Assembly: GCF_035083965.1 (NCBI RefSeq)
Contig: NC_089732.1
Location: forward strand, 1,718,883-1,782,882
Direction of reading: 5' to 3'
DNA length: 64,000 bases
Source: Branchiostoma lanceolatum
Lineage: Eukaryota > Chordata > Leptocardii > Amphioxiformes > Branchiostomatidae
A program made the position numbers and the translations under genes. Below the pieces are notes generated by a model. It had not been told where the DNA came from. It made no database searches and was given only the letters and a program-made list of their open reading frames with translations. Numbering within the stretch: position 1 is the stretch's first letter; each line of letters opens with the position of its first letter. Below, piece after piece: positions 59,735-64,000 of the stretch.

Positions 59735-59936
59735 TCTACTAGACTAGCTACGCCGGCTACAGGGAAAATATTTGCCAGGGGAGTTTGGCCACCAGAGGGT
59801 TTCATTTGCAGGCGCATTTCATTTCCGAGGGGGAATGTTAAGATTCCCGTGGACTGACTCTCCTGGCCAATTATTGAACTTTTTATGCCGAATTCTACGA
59901 TGCGTACCCCCGTAGGAAGGCCTGGTGGAGGCTACA
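59735..59936. repeat. Dispersed repeat, second copy
   Basis: Matches about 5990-6195 in the same orientation from GTCTCTACTAGACTAGC to AGGAAGGCCTGGTGGAGGC, with a 25-base insertion in the middle. Confidence 0.8.
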
Positions 59937-60534
59937 CCACTGGCCTTCTAGCAGTCGACCGCTCGAAATCACATTACGCAGTGTGCCTTACCCATCAGCG
60001 TTTCACAAATTAAAGGCCAAGTACACGACACCAGTTTCTTTGTTCGGGATTTGGGCGCGTAATCTGCACACTTACTTAATGTGCTGAGAACAAGAATCAA
60101 ATAAACGGACAGGAATTGAACCAAATGTGTTGCCATGGTTACTGTAATCTCTCCAATCTATTTAGTTCTATCTAATATCTGGTGTGGCCTCGGTCGTCAA
60201 GAACGTATACAGGTGGTGGATAGGTTTAGTCTACCAAATTAGGGGTTCAAACCAAGCGATTTCTAAGAAATCGACCGAGAAGCTTACAATGATAATCTTT
60301 GTCGTACCAAATGGGAACTTGAGGTTCTGTTGCAAATGAAAATATTGAAGAAAGAAAAATGTCCACTATTTTGTAAAACTTCAAATTTATATTGATGCTT
60401 GTGTACTTTGAACCTATATTTCCTCACGACTTAATATCAATGTATTCACTCTTTCTATCTATCAATCTCACACTCACCATAGCTTAAGAACTCTTGCGTG
60501 TCCTTTGTTTTTTCGCTTCCCAATTCATCCCACT

Positions 60535-60744
60535 CTATCTTTCTTTCTTTCTTTATTTCGCTCTCTCTCTCTTCTTCTCTCTTTCTCTTTCCCACTCCTC
60601 CCTCCCTCCCTCTCTCGCTCCCTCCCTCTCCCGTGCTCTCTCACTTTCTTTCGCTCTACCTCTCCCACTCTCTGCATATCTCTTTCTTTACCCCCTCTTC
60701 CTCTTTCCCTCTCCCCCTCTCTCTCTCCCTCTCTCTCCCTCCCT

Positions 60745-60786
<42 letters not shown>

Positions 60787-60800
60787 TTTCCTCTTATCAT
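60535..60800. repeat. Pyrimidine (CT-rich) microsatellite
   Basis: A 260-base strand-asymmetric tract of TTTC, CTCC and a pure (CT)n run near 60748-60782. The three overlapping Ser/Leu/Phe-rich ORFs and the Arg/Glu-rich ORF opposite are artefacts. Confidence 0.95.
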
Positions 60801-61800
60801 TTCCCTATTTCTCAGCCTGTGTATAAATGCACGTACATTGGCAACACACGGCGGTAAGCAAGTTTGCAACAAAGGTAGAAAATCCCTCCAGTTGAATGGG
60901 ATCAGGACAGGAAATACTCTGATTTGTCCTCAACTTGTCTCTTTACGTGACCTCTGCCCCTCTTTAGAATGTTCTCTTTAACACTGCAACCCGCAGGCAT
61001 TTCCGTTCGGCTTTTGTCGCCAGGCGTTCGGCAACCTTCGGTTAACCTCGGCTAGCCTCGTGGGGCGCCAGCCGACCACCCACGAAACGGTAATGTCACG
61101 TTTTCCACAATGTGACGACGATCCTAACCTTTGTAGCAAAGTGTTGTCATGGCAACACAATGGGAACTGGAAGCTTTCCAGGGGTCATTCGAGGACACTG
61201 TCCTTTATACAGCAAATAGGTTCTTATCGGCACGTAGTTTTAACGATGATGAACGACAGAAAATTACAGAAAATAAAATGAAAAGTAAACGGATAGACTA
61301 TGTGCCCCTTGTGTGTTGTTAAATTTTGGGTAATGTTTTGCATACATGTACACAGTTTCAATTTACTTTTCAATTAAGACAAGACAAGATTTCAGCATTT
61401 TGTGTCTCAATATTTTTATGATCCGTTGAGAGTCTAGAAATTCTCCGTGACACCTGAACGTCCTTTAGATTTTAGATTTGTTCATTTGCGAACAGAACGT
61501 GTTTTTCCTTGTCGATGGCACCTTGTGTTTTAACGGAAGTTTTCTAACTTAAACACATCATTATCTGGTCCACATTCTCCTTCTTTCTTCAAGCAAGGAC
61601 ATTATATATAACGGCCGGTACTTTTCTTCAATACATTTCAGAAAATCCGGAGCAATGAACGCGCTTGAACTGTCAAGGTCGCTTTACATATCTCTAGTAC
61701 CACTTGAAGGAGCACACGTTTCTTATAATCTTCCGGTCCTTACCAGTCTTAAGAGTCTTACTCCGCACCTGGCACTGGTCCACGTTTCAGCCGGAAAAAC
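60801..61800. other. Intergenic, nothing recognised
   Basis: No supported exon or RNA gene. Short ORFs at 61060-61281 and 61655-61948 lack recognisable features; the latter runs into the tandem repeat that follows. Confidence 0.4.
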
Positions 61801-61807
61801 AGCCCTC

Positions 61808-62315
61808 CGACCGATCTATAGAAAGTTTCTACTTTTCCTTGGCATGAGTTTGATCTACAAGGTTTTCCCGTGGGATTTTTCTATATCAGATTTGCTAGTT
61901 CAGGTGTGCTTGAAACTTGAAAGGGTTTTATTTCTTCAACTTCGTTAAAAAAGATGTACTTGTAATGAAGGGAAAGTTATCCTACAGATGTATAGAAAGT
62001 TTCTATTTTTCCTTGGCAAGAGTTTGATCGACAAAGTGTCTCCCGTGGGAATTTTTGATATCAGTTTTGCTAGTTCAGGTGTAGGTGTTTTGAAATTAAA
62101 AGGGTTTTATTTCTTCAACTTTATTAATGATACTTGTAGTGAAGGGAAAAGTCATTTAAGGATAAGGCCCCGACAGATCTATTGAACGTTTCTACTTTTC
62201 CTTGGCAAGAGTTTAATCCACAAAGTTTTGCCATGGGAATTTTTTATATCAGTTTTGCTATTTCAGGTGTGGGTGCTTTGAAATTGAAAGGGTTTTATTT
62301 CAACTTCATTAAAGA
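61808..62315. repeat. Three-copy tandem repeat, 175-190 bp period
   Basis: GAAAGTTTCTACTTTTCCTTGGCA...CCGTGGGATTTTT...TTGCTAGTTCAGGTGT...AAAGGGTTTTATTTCTTCAACTT occurs at about 61821, 61995 and 62184 with increasing small changes. Confidence 0.85.
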
Positions 62316-62498
62316 AGTAAGAGTCATTTGAGGATAGACCTTAAATGCCCTTTTAAACCACCCTGTTCGTTGATTTCTTTCTAGCGTGTTTAAATCAAAG
62401 AAACTGTTGAGTAAACGACAGCACAATATAGTTATATTGCCATTGTTATGATCATATCATGTTAAACATGATTTTATTTGCTTTTGTGTGTCTACAGT

Positions 62499-62791
62499 TG
62501 CAGAAGACCTTAGAACAGTCTCCGTATTGTTGCTGTGTCAATAAAGTTCTAGATCTTTCTTACCATCTTTTGGATGGTGGAGACAAAAGTTTTGAGAGCA
62601 GACTACTTGCGTATGATGGGGCTTCACGCACATTTGTGAAGCAAAAATGCCTCCTTGCACTAATCTCTGATCTCCAAGCAGATGGACAACTGTTAAGTTC
62701 TTCTGACTGTCACTGTCAGAAATTTCAACTTTTGTCACAGAGGCCAAACGGTCAGGACAAAAATTTCACCCAACATCTGCTTGGAGATTAA
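62499..62791 (+). CDS. Possible terminal exon of an unknown gene
   Basis: An acceptor-like TGTGTGTCTACAG at about 62486-62498 opens a frame of about 97 codons (LQKTLEQSPYCCCVNK...) to a TAA. The composition is protein-like, but I see no partner exon or family. Low confidence. Confidence 0.2.
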
Positions 62792-63775
62792 GTTTTGACT
62801 CCCCCTTTATCCATAGAACGTCTTGCGTGATGTGTTTATGTCTTCAACCGTCCATCTCAGAAATGTATCCGCGCTCTTTGGCGTCTGTATACGTTTCTTA
62901 AGTACAGATCACAAGCAATCTTGTATCGACTTAGTGAAACTCAAGACGCTTAAGGGGCCCTCAGGCGACCCCGTGTGGTCTTAAAGATTGTAAGGGTCAC
63001 GGGCAGCTCTACCCAAGGTCACCGTGTCAGAAACAAGTTTATATTTCCGTATCATACAGAACACGGTTTAAAACGTCACCGTATCTGACAGATCTATGTC
63101 GAAGATAAAAGATACCATGCACCCGCCCCCCCCCCCCATCCCCTTCTAAAATTTAGATTATATAGGTTTTGACGATAGTGATTTTTTTCTCTCGAATATT
63201 TATCTTGAAGGTGGAATTTCGTGTGAATAATACTAGAGCAGTGCATTCGCAATGTCTTGCAATGAAAAAAAGACCTACAGTAACAAACTGTTCATGTTAT
63301 CATAGCTATTTCTTTATCGCTTTCTTTCTTTTTGGTATATACAACGTCTTTCGTATGTATTATCATGTACTATAGCAAACTTACACAGCTATGTCAGAAA
63401 TGTATAACTGTTACATTCAAGTTCAACTTGATAAGATCAACATGAATTCTTGGTGGCGGCGGTATTTTTGGTGGTTGAAATGTTTCGAATAACTTGATTC
63501 TACATCTGTCTAGTGACAACAAGTTACGCAGCAGAAATCGCGAATGTCCTGCGCAAATCTCGCCTCTAATGACGTCAAACTTTGCAACAAACAGTCGAGA
63601 AGAATCTTATTTATTTTGCTTCCCTCTAGCCGTGGTATTTTTGGCTTATTTTCATTGCTACAAACATGTTAATGACATCGGTTTCCGAGAAACGGACAGA
63701 AGAGACGAGGACGGTTCCCACGAAAATGTCGACTGGATAATTAGCCACATCATTAGAGATTCTTTTATCATCTAA
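62792..63775. other. Intergenic, nothing recognised
   Basis: A poly-C run lies near 63126-63139. The ORFs at 63169-63375 and 63494-63775 lack any recognisable feature. Confidence 0.4.
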
Positions 63776-63829
63776 AGACCACTAGAAAGGTCTAGAAAGG
63801 TCAAAGTAACTGTTTGCTGTTGTACAAGT

Positions 63830-64000
63830 GCGGTGACCTTTCCAATCGAACCCGTCGAGGTCAGAGACAAAACCGCGCCAACGCGAAGCTAGGAAGAAGA
63901 CTTCACTTCGTTAGATACATAGCTAGTAAGGATGACCTTTCCAATCGAACCATCGAGGTCAAAGACAAAACCGCGCCGAAGTTACGAAGAGGACTTCTCT
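63830..64000. repeat. Tandem duplication cut by the window end
   Basis: TGACCTTTCCAATCGAAC then GTCGAGGTCAGAGACAAAAC and CGCGCC at about 63834 recur at about 63932, offset by about 98 bases. Confidence 0.8.

Noticed and set aside
60494-60981. Three long overlapping Ser/Leu/Phe-rich ORFs and an opposing Arg/Glu-rich ORF
   Set aside because: They are all produced by one CT-rich microsatellite; composition is purely repeat-driven.

Overview
The window looks like animal genomic DNA, most probably from a cephalochordate (amphioxus, Branchiostoma-like). Coding exons are short and separated by small introns with clean GT/AG borders. A conserved mitochondrial NAD kinase gene is present. The main genes are domain-shuffled or locally expanded in the style known from amphioxus, and the introns are full of MITE-like inverted repeats and tRNA-derived SINEs. 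The species cannot be fixed from the sequence alone.

Layout. 1-3.7 kb: the 3' ends of one or two plus-strand genes I do not recognise, with an orphan minus-strand TPR fragment between them. 4.8-6.2 kb: a decayed CR1/L2-like LINE end and dispersed repeats. 6.4-22.3 kb: two tandem minus-strand copies, with duplicated flanks, of a four-exon gene. It encodes a large protein with N-terminal helical repeats, a bacterial-UTase/DUF294-like nucleotidyltransferase core (GS...SDLE) and 13-17 kinesin-light-chain-type TPRs. 23.4-42.3 kb: a TATA-driven plus-strand gene that I could thread through 24 exons as one continuous frame of 1,293 codons plus stop. It reads signal peptide - two C-type lectin domains - F5/8C (discoidin) - LDLa - Frizzled CRD - kringle - sushi - complete Cys-loop (nicotinic-type) ligand-gated ion channel. 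42.3-48.2 kb: no gene I can support; MITEs, palindromes and decayed repeats. 48.2-56.0 kb: minus-strand NADK2 in 11 exons (417 aa). 56.0-64.0 kb: mostly repeats, with a few unassigned ORFs.

The most remarkable object is the chimeric receptor-channel. Every junction between its extracellular modules is a phase-1 intron, the signature of exon shuffling. Its channel part keeps the Cys-loop and four membrane helices but has lost the aromatic agonist box of nicotinic receptors. Two splice acceptors of its channel half lie at the tails of tRNA-derived SINEs, and one whole intron is almost only SINE. Other notable signals are the nucleotidyltransferase-TPR gene pair, 26-28 bp palindromic insertions with perfect 7 bp target-site duplications, a ladder of duplicated splice acceptors in front of the sushi exon, and serial decayed copies of the NADK2 terminal exon.

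The genes do not form an operon-like unit; they look like independent neighbours. All gene models are read by eye from splice signals, frame continuity and domain motifs, and none has been checked against transcripts or databases.
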